Source: Gemmiger sp. An194 (GTDB lineage: Bacteria; Bacillota; Clostridia; Oscillospirales; Ruminococcaceae). From it: DNA of 64,000 bases. Shown in pieces: positions 23,828-32,356 of the stretch; positions within the stretch are counted from its first letter, which is position 1; each line of letters starts with the position of its first letter. The stretch lies in contig NZ_NFKA01000011.1 of the NCBI RefSeq assembly GCF_002160145.1, forward strand, positions 1 to 64,000, written 5' to 3'. The notes beneath the pieces were generated by a model. That model did not search any database and was not told where the DNA came from. It was given only the letters and a program-made list of their open reading frames with translations. The translations under genes and the position numbers were made by a program.

Positions 23828-24835
23828 TTACGCCTCCCCTTTCTTGAAAAAGTCCAGCGGGTTCATGGTCACCAGGATTGCACCGAAGATGATCACAACA
23901 GAACCCACAACAATGGTCAGAGTGACGGGCTGGTTCAGGAACAGGATGCAGAACAGAACGCCCCAGAACGCATAAGTCACATTCAGGCTCATGCCGATGG
24001 CGCAGCCCACGGTGGCGTTGGATTTGTACCACAGCAGGAAGGAAGCGCCCGCGCTCAGGCCAGCGATGGCCAGCCACAGAACCGGCATACCGGCGCTCAG
24101 GGTGCCGCCCAGCAGACCCAGGCCGCCAACCAGAGGCACTATGATGATCAGGTCAACAAGGCCGGAGAACAGCTCGCGGATGTTGGTGGCAACGTCGGTG
24201 TCGATCATGGCACCGCCGTAGCTGGAGAGCATGCCTTCCAGGCCCCAGCAAATGGCCGCGATCAGCGCGCAGATGATGCCCAGAGTGAAGTTGGGGCTGC
24301 CTTCCGGCTTGACCCAGTTGATGATGATCGCGCCGCTCACGCAGATGATCATGCCGGCGACCACGCGCTTGGTGGGCCGCTGCTTCAGGAAGATCCAGGC
24401 GAACAGGGCACCGAACAGGCCGCAGGTGGCGGAGATGGGAATGGCGTAGGCACCGGCCAGCGCCAGACCTACCAGATAGGCACCGTTGGCAATGGGACCG
24501 CCCAGCAGCGCGCCCAGAACCATCATCTTGCCGGGGAAGGTGTTGATGGTGCGGCCGATCTCAGCCAGACGGCCCTTCTTGGCATTGTAGATGGTGAGCC
24601 AGATTCCGGCGAAGAGGTCGTTCAGACCGGAGCAGACATAGGGTGCTGCCAGGATGCCCACTGCGCTGACCAGAGGTTCATAGTAACCAGCTACCAGCAC
24701 CAGAGTGGTGTAGATGCCGTAGGTCAGGCCGGACAGCGCGCCGGTGGTCAGGCCGGTGATCCGGAACTTTTTGTTCACCTGTTTCATTTTCGCATCTGCC
24801 AGGGATGCTCTTGCCGTGTTGGCGCTATGGTTCAT
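23828..24835 (-). CDS. EamA/DMT-family transporter
   Basis: 335 residues with about 10 predicted membrane helices in two repeated halves (e.g. GLTYGIYTTLVLVAGYY, APYVCSGLNDLFAGIWLTIY, YLVGLALAGAYAIPISATCG, GMSLNVTYAFWGVLFCILF, VGSVVIIFGAILVTMNPLDF). EamA proteins move small metabolites. Inside a choline microcompartment operon, choline import or trimethylamine/ethanol-side export are the obvious roles, but direction and substrate are inference. The N-terminal ~25 residues are hydrophilic. Confidence 0.85.
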   Translation of the reverse strand: MNHSANTARASLADAKMKQVNKKFRITGLTTGALSGLTYGIYTTLVLVAGYYEPLVSAVGILAAPYVCSGLNDLFAGIWLTIYNAKKGRLAEIGRTINTFPGKMMVLGALLGGPIANGAYLVGLALAGAYAIPISATCGLFGALFAWIFLKQRPTKRVVAGMIICVSGAIIINWVKPEGSPNFTLGIICALIAAICWGLEGMLSSYGGAMIDTDVATNIRELFSGLVDLIIIVPLVGGLGLLGGTLSAGMPVLWLAIAGLSAGASFLLWYKSNATVGCAIGMSLNVTYAFWGVLFCILFLNQPVTLTIVVGSVVIIFGAILVTMNPLDFFKKGEA

Positions 24836-24853
24836 AGTGGTTCTCTCCTTTGA

Positions 24854-25144
24854 TCATTCGCTGGCCTTTCCCGAGGTGGGCAGAATGGTCTCGACCTCAC
24901 CATGGGGGCGGGGGATCACATGCACGGATACCAGCTCACCTACCCGCTGGGCAGCTGTGGCGCCCGCGTCGGTGGCGGCTTTTACCGCGCCCACATCACC
25001 GCGGACCAGAACAGTGATCAGGCCGCCGCCTACTCGCTCCTTGCCGATCAGGGTAACGTTAGCCGCCTTTACCATGGCGTCGGCTGCTTCAATCGATGCG
25101 ATGAGACCTTTGGTCTCGATCATACCCAGTGCGTCGTACTTCAT
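24854..25144 (-). CDS. BMC-H shell protein, first gene of the cut operon
   Basis: 96 residues. The BMC-H domain reads [59 protein letters not shown] and [13 protein letters not shown]. It is nearly identical to the shell protein at the other end of the operon (9851-10135). ATG 25142-25144 (AAAGGAG upstream) is chosen over a longer frame start at 25198. As the first gene after the MerR-type promoter it should be the most abundant shell protein. Confidence 0.95.
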   Translation of the reverse strand: MKYDALGMIETKGLIASIEAADAMVKAANVTLIGKERVGGGLITVLVRGDVGAVKAATDAGATAAQRVGELVSVHVIPRPHGEVETILPTSGKASE

Positions 25145-25242
25145 GTTTGGATCTCCTTTTGCTTTCGTGGTATTTGGCTTCGGCCGTCCGCGGGGCAATC
25201 TGCATAGTTTTTTAGGACCGGCCGCAGCCTTTCTGTGAATTC

Positions 25243-25275
25243 AGTATACCGCTTGCCCATTGGTGGAAGGTCAAG
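25243..25275 (-). promoter_or_regulatory. MerR-type promoter/operator of the cut operon
   Basis: On the minus strand TTGACC (-35, bases 25269-25274) and TATACT (-10, bases 25243-25248) are 20 bp apart, longer than the standard 17 bp and typical of MerR-activated promoters. The spacer holds the dyad CTTGACC / GGGCAAG (25269-25275 and 25252-25258), 6 of 7 positions symmetric over a 10-bp centre. Predicted transcription starts about 90 nt before the first BMC-H gene. Confidence 0.7.
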
Positions 25276-25392
25276 GGGGAATTGAGTAAATATTTAACCG
25301 CTCATTTTTGGGTATTTTGTCATGGAGCTTTGTGCAATTTATCACAAACCATCTTTTCCCTTTCGTGCAACCTGCGCGATTGCCTTTTTGCA

Positions 25393-25424
25393 ACAAAAAA
25401 AGCGGGCCGAAAAACGGTCCGCTC
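25393..25424 (-). terminator. Intrinsic terminator of the MerR gene
   Basis: On the minus strand AGCGGACCG (25416-25424) pairs with CGGCCCGCT (25401-25409) with one G-U pair, followed by TTTTTTTG. It ends the minus-strand merR transcript before the cut promoter. Confidence 0.8.
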
Positions 25425-25483
25425 AGTTTTCCCCCTTAGGGAAAGGTTATCCTTTTCTTTTTGTCCGGCGCATGCTCCCGGGA

Positions 25484-26314
25484 TCAGCCTTCTTCCAGAG
25501 GAATGATCAGCTCGGTGACGAATTCCTCCCGGTTGCGGGTGGTCCAGTAATCCACCACATACCGCTCAAAAACCCGCTGCCCCAGCTTGACGCCTTTGGC
25601 TTTGGCCCATTCCACCAGCTTTGTGTAGCTTTCCTCAATGCGCTCCAGCGGGCCCACGTGATACAGTGTGGCCGCCATAAATCCGCCAAATCGGATCTCG
25701 TTGGTACCGCAGGCACAGCGATGGATGGGTTTTTGCATGATCCGTGCCCGGGTGGCATGACCCTCCATCTTGTCCTTCCAGGAGTCAAATTCCAGAATCA
25801 CCGGGCCGGAAATCTCGTTTTTCACCGAGTCCAGATAGTTGACCCATGGAATGTTGATGATGGAATCCATGTAATGGTATTCAAAATCCTGGTCCAAACA
25901 GCACATATCCTCGGCAGCCACATAGCGCATGCCCACCTCCTGGGCCTTGTTCAGGCGCACTGCTTTGGCCTCCTGGATCAGCTCATACCATTCCTTCACC
26001 GCAATGTAGCTGTTGTGAATGGCGTGTTCCTGCTCCCACAGTTCGTTGATTTTGTTGTGGAAGCTGCCCTCCACAACATAGTAGTTTTCGCCGTTCACCA
26101 GGCCCTGCATCTCTTCCAGCCGGAAGCCCATCTGCTTATAGTACTTCACAATGGGGATGGACAGAATCGTGTCCAGGCTGTAGTAACGGTAGCCGCTTTC
26201 GCTGATCTTATCCGGAGAGATCATTCCAATTTTATCGTAAAAACGCAGGGCCTTTGCGGAAACGTTGCAAAGCTTGCTCACTTCGCCAATGGTGTACAAC
26301 TGTTCTTTCGCCAT
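25484..26314 (-). CDS. MerR-family regulator with C-terminal effector domain, probable cut operon activator
   Basis: 276 residues. Residues 5-72 are a MerR winged helix (YTIGEVSKLCNVSAKALRFY, then YDKIGMISPDKISESGYRYY). A coiled dimerisation helix follows (~75-120). Residues ~120-276 form a GyrI/AraC-effector-like domain with CCLDQDFEYHYMDSII, FGGFMAATLYHVGPLERIEE and a C-terminal VTELIIPLEEG. Cys residues (CACG near 205) are present but no MerR-type metal pattern. It lies 340 bp upstream of the choline locus, in the same direction, and its probable binding site with a 20-bp spacer is in that promoter. Choline or acetaldehyde may be the ligand (inference). Confidence 0.88.
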   Translation of the reverse strand: MAKEQLYTIGEVSKLCNVSAKALRFYDKIGMISPDKISESGYRYYSLDTILSIPIVKYYKQMGFRLEEMQGLVNGENYYVVEGSFHNKINELWEQEHAIHNSYIAVKEWYELIQEAKAVRLNKAQEVGMRYVAAEDMCCLDQDFEYHYMDSIINIPWVNYLDSVKNEISGPVILEFDSWKDKMEGHATRARIMQKPIHRCACGTNEIRFGGFMAATLYHVGPLERIEESYTKLVEWAKAKGVKLGQRVFERYVVDYWTTRNREEFVTELIIPLEEG

Positions 26315-26353
26315 ATGTCCGTCTCCTTTCTTGTTCGGACGGGAGCATTATGC

Positions 26354-28756
26354 TCAGGGTCTGCCTGTGTGCGACTGGGCAGCGCAGGCGTTTTCGGCAT
26401 CCTTCAGGCTCCGGTAGCCATACCCCCGGGCCATGCAGGTCATATTCTGTTCCACCAGGTTTTCCCCCTGCGCCAGAAGGTCCAGCACCATTTGGGCGTA
26501 GAGTCCCAGCGTCTCATCGGAATAGGTGCCCAGTTCCCCCCGCAGATAGGTCTCGCTGGAAACATTCCAGGGCCCATCCTGCACAGAGGAGAGATTCCGG
26601 CCCCGGCCCATCAGATGGGGGCAGCGCTGCTCCACCTCACGGGTCCACTGCATCATAATGGAAATCAACAGCTCCTGCAGCTGCAGCCGCTCTGGTCCCC
26701 GTTTGGGCAGCCGGTCCGCCAATCGGGCATACTGCTGCGGCGCAGTGTGCTCCATCATGCGGGCATATTTTTCCGTGAGCAGGTTCCAGCCCTGGTCCCC
26801 TGCCCGGTTCAAGTCCTGTTGGTAGCTGGCCAGCACCTCTTCATTCCAGGGCGTAAACTGGCTGGTGCGCATGAGCACAAAGGTGCTGCGGTCATCCTGG
26901 CAGGAGGCCCGTCCGCCCTCGTTCTGCACCTGCTGGAACTGGCGCCATTCTTCGTCCACAATGGCTTTAATTCGGGCAGCCTTTCGCTCTGGTTCCCGGG
27001 GTTCCGCCTTCTCGGTTCCGTCGTTTTGCAGCAGCTGCTGCATACGCTGTAAAATTTCCCGCTTATGACATTCCAAAAATGTATCTTCCGAACTGGCAAG
27101 GCCCTGCCGCTTCAGCTCAGCGGCCACGCAGGCGCACACTACCTCGATGGTCTCCTCTGCCTGTCCGTCGGCAGCGGGGCGCTCCATCAGCCAATGCAGC
27201 AGCTGAATCAGGCTGCCTGCATGCTCCAGCTGTTCCATTCCACGGGCGCGCCACTTATAAAAAGGCATATATGTTTCGTCCAGCAGATAAGCCGTCTCCT
27301 GCGCGGCGGACACAAACTCCGCCAGACAGGCATACATCATGTCCGTATCCTGCCGTTTTTTCGCTCGGGGGTAATTGTACTGCCCCGCCTGTGCCATCCG
27401 GCCCAGTGCCTGCCCCAGACGGTAAAGACGCACCGGCTCGGGATATTTGGAAAACTCTGCTCGCCGCCGGGTAAACTCCCCCAGCGAGTCCTCAAACACC
27501 TGGCCGCTCACTGCCGCTGCAAGCCTCTCCTGAGGAATGGTGTTCCAAACCATCACATCCCGCAAAGAATCCGCTTTTGGCGCATGGTTGTGGCCGGTAA
27601 ACCGGCGGAAGAATTCGTCGATTTCCATAACACCTACCCGGTTTGTACCCTCCGGGGTAATGTTTCGGGTGGGTGCGCCCGACCACTGGGCCGCCAGCGC
27701 CTGATAATCCGCCTGCAGCTGACTGCCGATGGCCTGATAATCCTCCTTGGTCAGCCACAGGCAGAAGCCCGGGCCAAAGTCGTGATCCACCGAAAAGGCA
27801 TCATCAAAGCCAAGGCACTCGGAGCCTTCGCCCGCCAATCCTGCCGCAATACGGCCTACATATTCCGGATACTTCTGCTGCAGCATGGGCCTGCCCGCCT
27901 GTTCGTAAAACTCCCGGGCCAGCTCCATTCCAGTTTTGTTTTTCACCGCATTCCGCCGGGCGATCAGGTCCTCAGCCGCGGCCAGATTCCGCCGGGTGGT
28001 CTGCCAGTCATCGTTCCGGCCATAGACTCGCTCGATCAGGCCCAGTGCACGGCGAAACAGCTCCGCCGACTTTTCTGGCTCTCCCTGATGGAAATGCAGC
28101 TCCGCCAGCGCGCAAAGTGCCGCCGGATAATGGGGGTCATCTCCGCCGGGCAGCTGCTCAAACAGACGCACTGCTCGTTCCAGACACCGGTGCGCCCGCT
28201 CAGACTGGCCCAGCCGGGTATACATGCCGCCCAGATTGGAGAGCGAAATCGCCAGCTCTGCCCGCGCATCCGGGTTTTGTTCGATCCGGCTCACAGCTTT
28301 CTGTGCATATTCCGCAGCCTGCTCCAGCCGGCCGGTGGATGCATAGAGCAGACTCATATTATTATAAAGAGAAGCCAGACGGTAATCTTCCGCCGGAAGC
28401 TGGGCTTCCAGAATGGTCTGTGCCTGCCGGTATGCCTTCTCCGCCTGCTCGTTTTCCCCTGCCGCCCGCAGACCGGTGGCAGCATTCAGCAGGGTGGTGC
28501 CATGGTTTACCGTTCCCTCCAGCCCCATGGATGCGATCAGTGCCAGCGCCTGTTCGGCAGCTTTGGCACAGTCCGCATGGCGGCTGACAGAACGGTAGTA
28601 GCCCATTAATTCATTTAACAAAATCAGGGCCGTGCCCTCATCGTGCCGACCCAACGCTTCATTAATCCCATTGCGTAAATAGGATTCTATGTCAGAGAAC
28701 TGCTTTTTCTGATACAGTTCATCCAATTTTTTCATAAATTCCGTGATTTGAAACAC
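26354..28756 (-). CDS. TPR - DUF4037 - DUF4125 protein
   Basis: 800 residues from GTG 28754-28756 (CGGAGGGG 8 bp upstream). Residues ~30-270 are tetratricopeptide-like helical repeats (ending EKSAELFRRALGLIERVYGR). Residues ~300-520 match DUF4037: GSECLGFDDAFSVDHDFGPG is the signature, which resembles the active-site loop of nucleotidyltransferase-fold proteins (GS..DD...D.D). Residues ~615-790 match DUF4125, with QVQNEGGRASCQDDRSTF and FTPWNEEVLASYQQDL. The three-domain order is known in Firmicutes but has no assigned function. It is 39 bp from merR and may be co-transcribed with it. Confidence 0.8.
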   Translation of the reverse strand: MFQITEFMKKLDELYQKKQFSDIESYLRNGINEALGRHDEGTALILLNELMGYYRSVSRHADCAKAAEQALALIASMGLEGTVNHGTTLLNAATGLRAAGENEQAEKAYRQAQTILEAQLPAEDYRLASLYNNMSLLYASTGRLEQAAEYAQKAVSRIEQNPDARAELAISLSNLGGMYTRLGQSERAHRCLERAVRLFEQLPGGDDPHYPAALCALAELHFHQGEPEKSAELFRRALGLIERVYGRNDDWQTTRRNLAAAEDLIARRNAVKNKTGMELAREFYEQAGRPMLQQKYPEYVGRIAAGLAGEGSECLGFDDAFSVDHDFGPGFCLWLTKEDYQAIGSQLQADYQALAAQWSGAPTRNITPEGTNRVGVMEIDEFFRRFTGHNHAPKADSLRDVMVWNTIPQERLAAAVSGQVFEDSLGEFTRRRAEFSKYPEPVRLYRLGQALGRMAQAGQYNYPRAKKRQDTDMMYACLAEFVSAAQETAYLLDETYMPFYKWRARGMEQLEHAGSLIQLLHWLMERPAADGQAEETIEVVCACVAAELKRQGLASSEDTFLECHKREILQRMQQLLQNDGTEKAEPREPERKAARIKAIVDEEWRQFQQVQNEGGRASCQDDRSTFVLMRTSQFTPWNEEVLASYQQDLNRAGDQGWNLLTEKYARMMEHTAPQQYARLADRLPKRGPERLQLQELLISIMMQWTREVEQRCPHLMGRGRNLSSVQDGPWNVSSETYLRGELGTYSDETLGLYAQMVLDLLAQGENLVEQNMTCMARGYGYRSLKDAENACAAQSHTGRP

Positions 28757-28979
28757 TTGCAAGACCCCTCCGATATTTTGTGTCTTTTGGTGTATCTCGT
28801 CGCAGAATTGCCCATTCACTTTATAACAAATCACCTGTACATTTGCAAGCATTTGCACATGCCGGAGCATATTTTTGAGAGAAGTCACAAAAATACGGCG
28901 GTTCTTTTGTGGGTTTGGCTTGGCATTTTCTGGATATTTTGTATGAAGCAGCTCCTGACCTGGATATGTGTCAGCAAAT
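28757..28979. other. Non-coding stretch upstream of the TPR gene
   Basis: About 220 bp that should carry the minus-strand promoter of the TPR-DUF4037 gene. It is AT-rich compared with its neighbours; no clear motif was found. Confidence 0.4.
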
Positions 28980-29025
28980 AAGCGCGCGGCAATGTGTTCA
29001 CACTGCTTCACACTGCCGCGCGCTT
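28980..29025 (-). terminator. Intrinsic terminator of the GH2 gene
   Basis: AAGCGCGCGGCA (28980-28991) and TGCCGCGCGCTT (29014-29025) pair; the loop carries a CACACTGC/CACACTGC direct repeat. Read on the minus strand it follows the GH2 stop codon by 4 bp and is followed by ATTTGCTG. Confidence 0.7.
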
Positions 29026-29029
29026 ATTG

Positions 29030-31438
29030 TTATTTTTGAATAATCTGCACGCTTGTCTGTACTCGAAAGCGGCCGTCCTCGGCGCAAATGGTCAGAACGC
29101 CGTCCTCGCCTGCCTGTACCACTGCCAGCGCCTCGCCGTAATAGGTGTCGGTCTCTGCACCCAGAAAGCTTCGCTCCTGATAGGGGCAGCCGCTGCCGGT
29201 GCCCAGCAGTCTGCCGCCTTCCACCGAAAGGCGAACCACCCCCCGCTCCAGCGGCTTTGTGATGCCTGCCTTGTCGGTGTAACGCAGCCGCAGGTAGCAC
29301 AGCCCGCCGGGCTGCACCTGCATCTGCTCTGCCTCCAGACGAAGCTCGGTATCTGCTCCCGCTGTAGTCAAGCTGCGGCGGCCCAGCTCCCGGCCTGCCT
29401 CATCATAGGCCACCGCAGTGATGGTGCCGTCCTCATACCGGCAGGTAAAACGGGCCAGACAATCGTTTTTCAGCCGTTTCTCGCCCACGGTTTTGCCGTT
29501 GATCTGCAGCTCCACCCGGGCGGCACGGGCGTAGACCTCCACATCCGCCTTATTGCCCGCGCAGCCCCGCCAGCTCCAGCTGTCGGTGGCGTTGCTCATC
29601 TTCCAGGCCGAGGGCGAGTGCTTGTCGCCGGTATGGTTTACCGGACGCACCGCAATGTAGGGACCGGACTCCTGCTCCAGCGCTACCCGGGTATAGAGCG
29701 CTTCGCCCAGCGGCTTGCCAGTCAGATCGATGCGGCCGGAACCGGCCGACACCCAGCCCACACCGCCGTCGAACCGGGGTGCATAGTCGCTGTACTCCCA
29801 GGAGCCGATGGCCACTTCACCCAGATAGTCCATACCGGCCCACACAAAGTCGCCCAGAATACGGGGCTCCTGTTTGGCCAGCTCCATGAACTGATAGGCA
29901 TCACTGCAGAAGGTCTCGCTGCCCAGAATCAGACGCTGGGGATATTTTTTCAGATCGTGCCGGTAGCGCAGAATGCCATAGTTATAGCCCGCCACATCCA
30001 TATTGGCGAAGGCATCCCGGGTCTTTACGTCACAGCCATGCAGCGTTGCGCCCCGCTTCATGAAGCCCGCACCCATCAAACCGGCCAGATCGTTGAAGAA
30101 CTTGCTGCCCACCGAGGCTTTCTTTTTCGCCTTCTCACCGGCCTGACGGCGCTTTTCCGCCTCGGCCGCTTCCTTTTTGGCTTTTTCATCGCTGTACACG
30201 CCAAAGCCGATGGAGCTGAGGAAGTTGAAGAAGATGTTCACACCGCAGGTGACCGGGCGGCCGGAATCCAGGCTGTGCAGGTATTCGGTCATCTCGCCGG
30301 TAAGAGCAATGCCCTTGGGCTGGGCAGTTTCAGACACCTCATTGCCGGTGGAATAGAGCACCACACAGGGGTGGTTGTAGTCCTTGTCCACCATGTCCGC
30401 CAGGTCCTGCTTCCACCAGTCCTTGAAATAATCCACATAATCGTGCTCGGTTTTGTGGATGTACCAGTGGTCGATGTACTCATCCATCATCAGCACGCCC
30501 TGCCGGTCGCAGGCATCCAGAAGCGCCTTGGAGCAGGGGTTGTGGGCACTGCGCAGGGCATTGTAGCCGTTTTCCTTCAGCAGCCGCACCCGGCGCTCCT
30601 CCGCGTCCGGATAACAGCAGGCGCCCAGGATGCCGTGATCGTGATGGATGCAGGCTCCCTTCAAAATCACCCGCTTGCCATTGAGCAGCATTCCCTGCTC
30701 GCCCCATTCCAGGGTGCGGAGACCAAAGAAGAACTCCTCTTCATCCTCCCCGAAGGTCACCCGACAGGTATACAGATTGGGTTCCTCCAGACTCCACAGC
30801 CGGGCATCGGGCACAGTCAGGGTTGCGCTGGCCGTACCGTCGCTGTGCACCGTGGTCTGTGCGGCAGCGGTACCATCGGCGTTCAGCAGTGCAATGGTCA
30901 CCGGTCCGGTGCCCACCGTGCGCACCTGCGCCTCCACCGTGGGCGGGTCCAGCGACACCGTGCGCAGCTTCACTCCGTTCTGCGGGATATGGCGGCAGGG
31001 CGCAGTCCACAGGGTAACCGGTCGGTAGATGCCCGCACCGGAGTACCACCGGCTGTTTGGCTGGTCCGCATTGTGGGCGATCACATCCAGCCGGTTCTCC
31101 TCGCCGTAGTTCAGCAGACCGGAAAGGTCCAGATAGAAATTGGTATAGCCATAGGGGCGGAACATCTGCTTGACCCCGTTGACCCAGACCTCCGCATTGT
31201 GATAAACGCCCTCGAATTCCAGCACCAGCGCGCGGTCTTTCCATTCAGCAGGCACGTGAAAGTTCTTGCTGTAAATATAGTCATGGCCCTCATACCAGCC
31301 GGTATTGATGCCGCCGGCCGAGATCTCGCTGCGGGCTTCGCTCAGCATAGCATCATGGGGAAGGGTCACAGGGGTGCCGGGGCCGTCTTCGGTCAGCCGG
31401 CGCCAGGTCCAGCCGGTGTTAAAGTTCAATGCTTTCAT
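29030..31438 (-). CDS. Glycoside hydrolase family 2 enzyme (beta-galactosidase/glucuronidase-like)
   Basis: 802 residues, no signal peptide, so cytoplasmic. Domain order is the GH2 one: sugar-binding jelly roll (~1-165, with SRWYSGAGIYRPVTLW), Ig-like domain (~170-265), and TIM barrel (~270-580). The acid/base is in VLYSTGNEVSE and the nucleophile in RLILGSETFCS. An unusual charged insert (EKAKKEAAEAEKRRQAGEKA) lies near 435-460 within the barrel. The C-terminal 200 residues hold DUF4982-like and Ig-like domains (ELQINGKTVGEKRL). The specificity (beta-galactoside, glucuronide or other) is not decided. It is divergent from the HAD phosphatase. ATG 31436-31438 has AAGGAAAGGA upstream. Confidence 0.88.
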   Translation of the reverse strand: MKALNFNTGWTWRRLTEDGPGTPVTLPHDAMLSEARSEISAGGINTGWYEGHDYIYSKNFHVPAEWKDRALVLEFEGVYHNAEVWVNGVKQMFRPYGYTNFYLDLSGLLNYGEENRLDVIAHNADQPNSRWYSGAGIYRPVTLWTAPCRHIPQNGVKLRTVSLDPPTVEAQVRTVGTGPVTIALLNADGTAAAQTTVHSDGTASATLTVPDARLWSLEEPNLYTCRVTFGEDEEEFFFGLRTLEWGEQGMLLNGKRVILKGACIHHDHGILGACCYPDAEERRVRLLKENGYNALRSAHNPCSKALLDACDRQGVLMMDEYIDHWYIHKTEHDYVDYFKDWWKQDLADMVDKDYNHPCVVLYSTGNEVSETAQPKGIALTGEMTEYLHSLDSGRPVTCGVNIFFNFLSSIGFGVYSDEKAKKEAAEAEKRRQAGEKAKKKASVGSKFFNDLAGLMGAGFMKRGATLHGCDVKTRDAFANMDVAGYNYGILRYRHDLKKYPQRLILGSETFCSDAYQFMELAKQEPRILGDFVWAGMDYLGEVAIGSWEYSDYAPRFDGGVGWVSAGSGRIDLTGKPLGEALYTRVALEQESGPYIAVRPVNHTGDKHSPSAWKMSNATDSWSWRGCAGNKADVEVYARAARVELQINGKTVGEKRLKNDCLARFTCRYEDGTITAVAYDEAGRELGRRSLTTAGADTELRLEAEQMQVQPGGLCYLRLRYTDKAGITKPLERGVVRLSVEGGRLLGTGSGCPYQERSFLGAETDTYYGEALAVVQAGEDGVLTICAEDGRFRVQTSVQIIQK

Positions 31439-31552
31439 CTGTATTGTCCTTTCCTTGGGCGCCGCTTTTGGCATTTACGGGCCGCATCAAATGTGGTATA
31501 ACCATTGAGGAGCGCCCAATGGCAGGCGCATGTATGAGGAGGGGTATTTCGT

Positions 31553-32356
31553 ATGATTCAATTAATCGTAAGCGATATTGACGGCACGCTGCTGCCTTAT
31601 GGTACCAAACAGCTGGACCCGTCGGTTTTTTCGCTCATTCACCGTCTTTCTCAGCAGGGCATCCGCTTCTGCCCCGCTTCCGGGCGGCAGTTCCACTCGC
31701 TGCGCAAGCTGTTCGGCCCGGTGCAGGACGAGCTGTGCTATGTGTGTGAAAACGGTGCGATTCTATATGGCTCCGGCACCGAGGAGTCCGCCCCGGTTCT
31801 GGGCAAAACCGTAATGGAGCGCACTGCCGCCATGGCCCTGATTCGGGATATTCTGGCGCTGGAAAGCTGTGAGGTGCTGATTTCCGGCGCGAACTGCAGC
31901 TACCTGTGCCAGTGTGACGACTCCTTCGTGACCCGCATGCGGGACGACACCGGCAACCATGTGCAGGTGGTGCGCGACCCGGAGGAGATCAAAGAGGACA
32001 TCATCAAGATTTCCGCTTACTGCCCGGAGGGCGCGGCTGTGCCGGAAAAGGCCCTGGGCGAAACATGGTCCGGCAAATTCAATATGGCCGTGGCCGGCGC
32101 CGAGTGGCTGGACTTCACGCTGGCCAACAAGGGCATCGGTCTGCGGCAGCTGTGCAGCGCACTGATCATCCCGTTGGAAAACGTGATGGCCTTCGGCGAC
32201 AACTGGAACGATTTGCCCATGCTGGAAGCAGCCGGGCATCCTTACCTGATGTCCAGCGCCGACCCCCGGCTGGCGGAAAAGCTGCCCCGGCAGTGCGCAA
32301 GCGTGCCCCAGGTTCTGGAGCAGCTGCTCACAACGGGCTGCCTTCCCAACGAGTAA
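31553..32356 (+). CDS. HAD-superfamily Cof-type phosphatase
   Basis: 267 residues. HAD motif I DIDGTLL (8-14), motif II in RFCPASGRQFHSL, the cap domain (~85-190), motif III Lys in SGKFNMAV-type region and motif IV GDNWNDLPML are present. Members of this subfamily dephosphorylate sugar phosphates, nucleotides or FMN. It is divergent from the GH2 gene (promoters within 31439-31552) and overlaps by 29 bp tail-to-tail with the SGNH gene. A sugar phosphate substrate is plausible from context. Confidence 0.9.
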   Translation: MIQLIVSDIDGTLLPYGTKQLDPSVFSLIHRLSQQGIRFCPASGRQFHSLRKLFGPVQDELCYVCENGAILYGSGTEESAPVLGKTVMERTAAMALIRDILALESCEVLISGANCSYLCQCDDSFVTRMRDDTGNHVQVVRDPEEIKEDIIKISAYCPEGAAVPEKALGETWSGKFNMAVAGAEWLDFTLANKGIGLRQLCSALIIPLENVMAFGDNWNDLPMLEAAGHPYLMSSADPRLAEKLPRQCASVPQVLEQLLTTGCLPNE

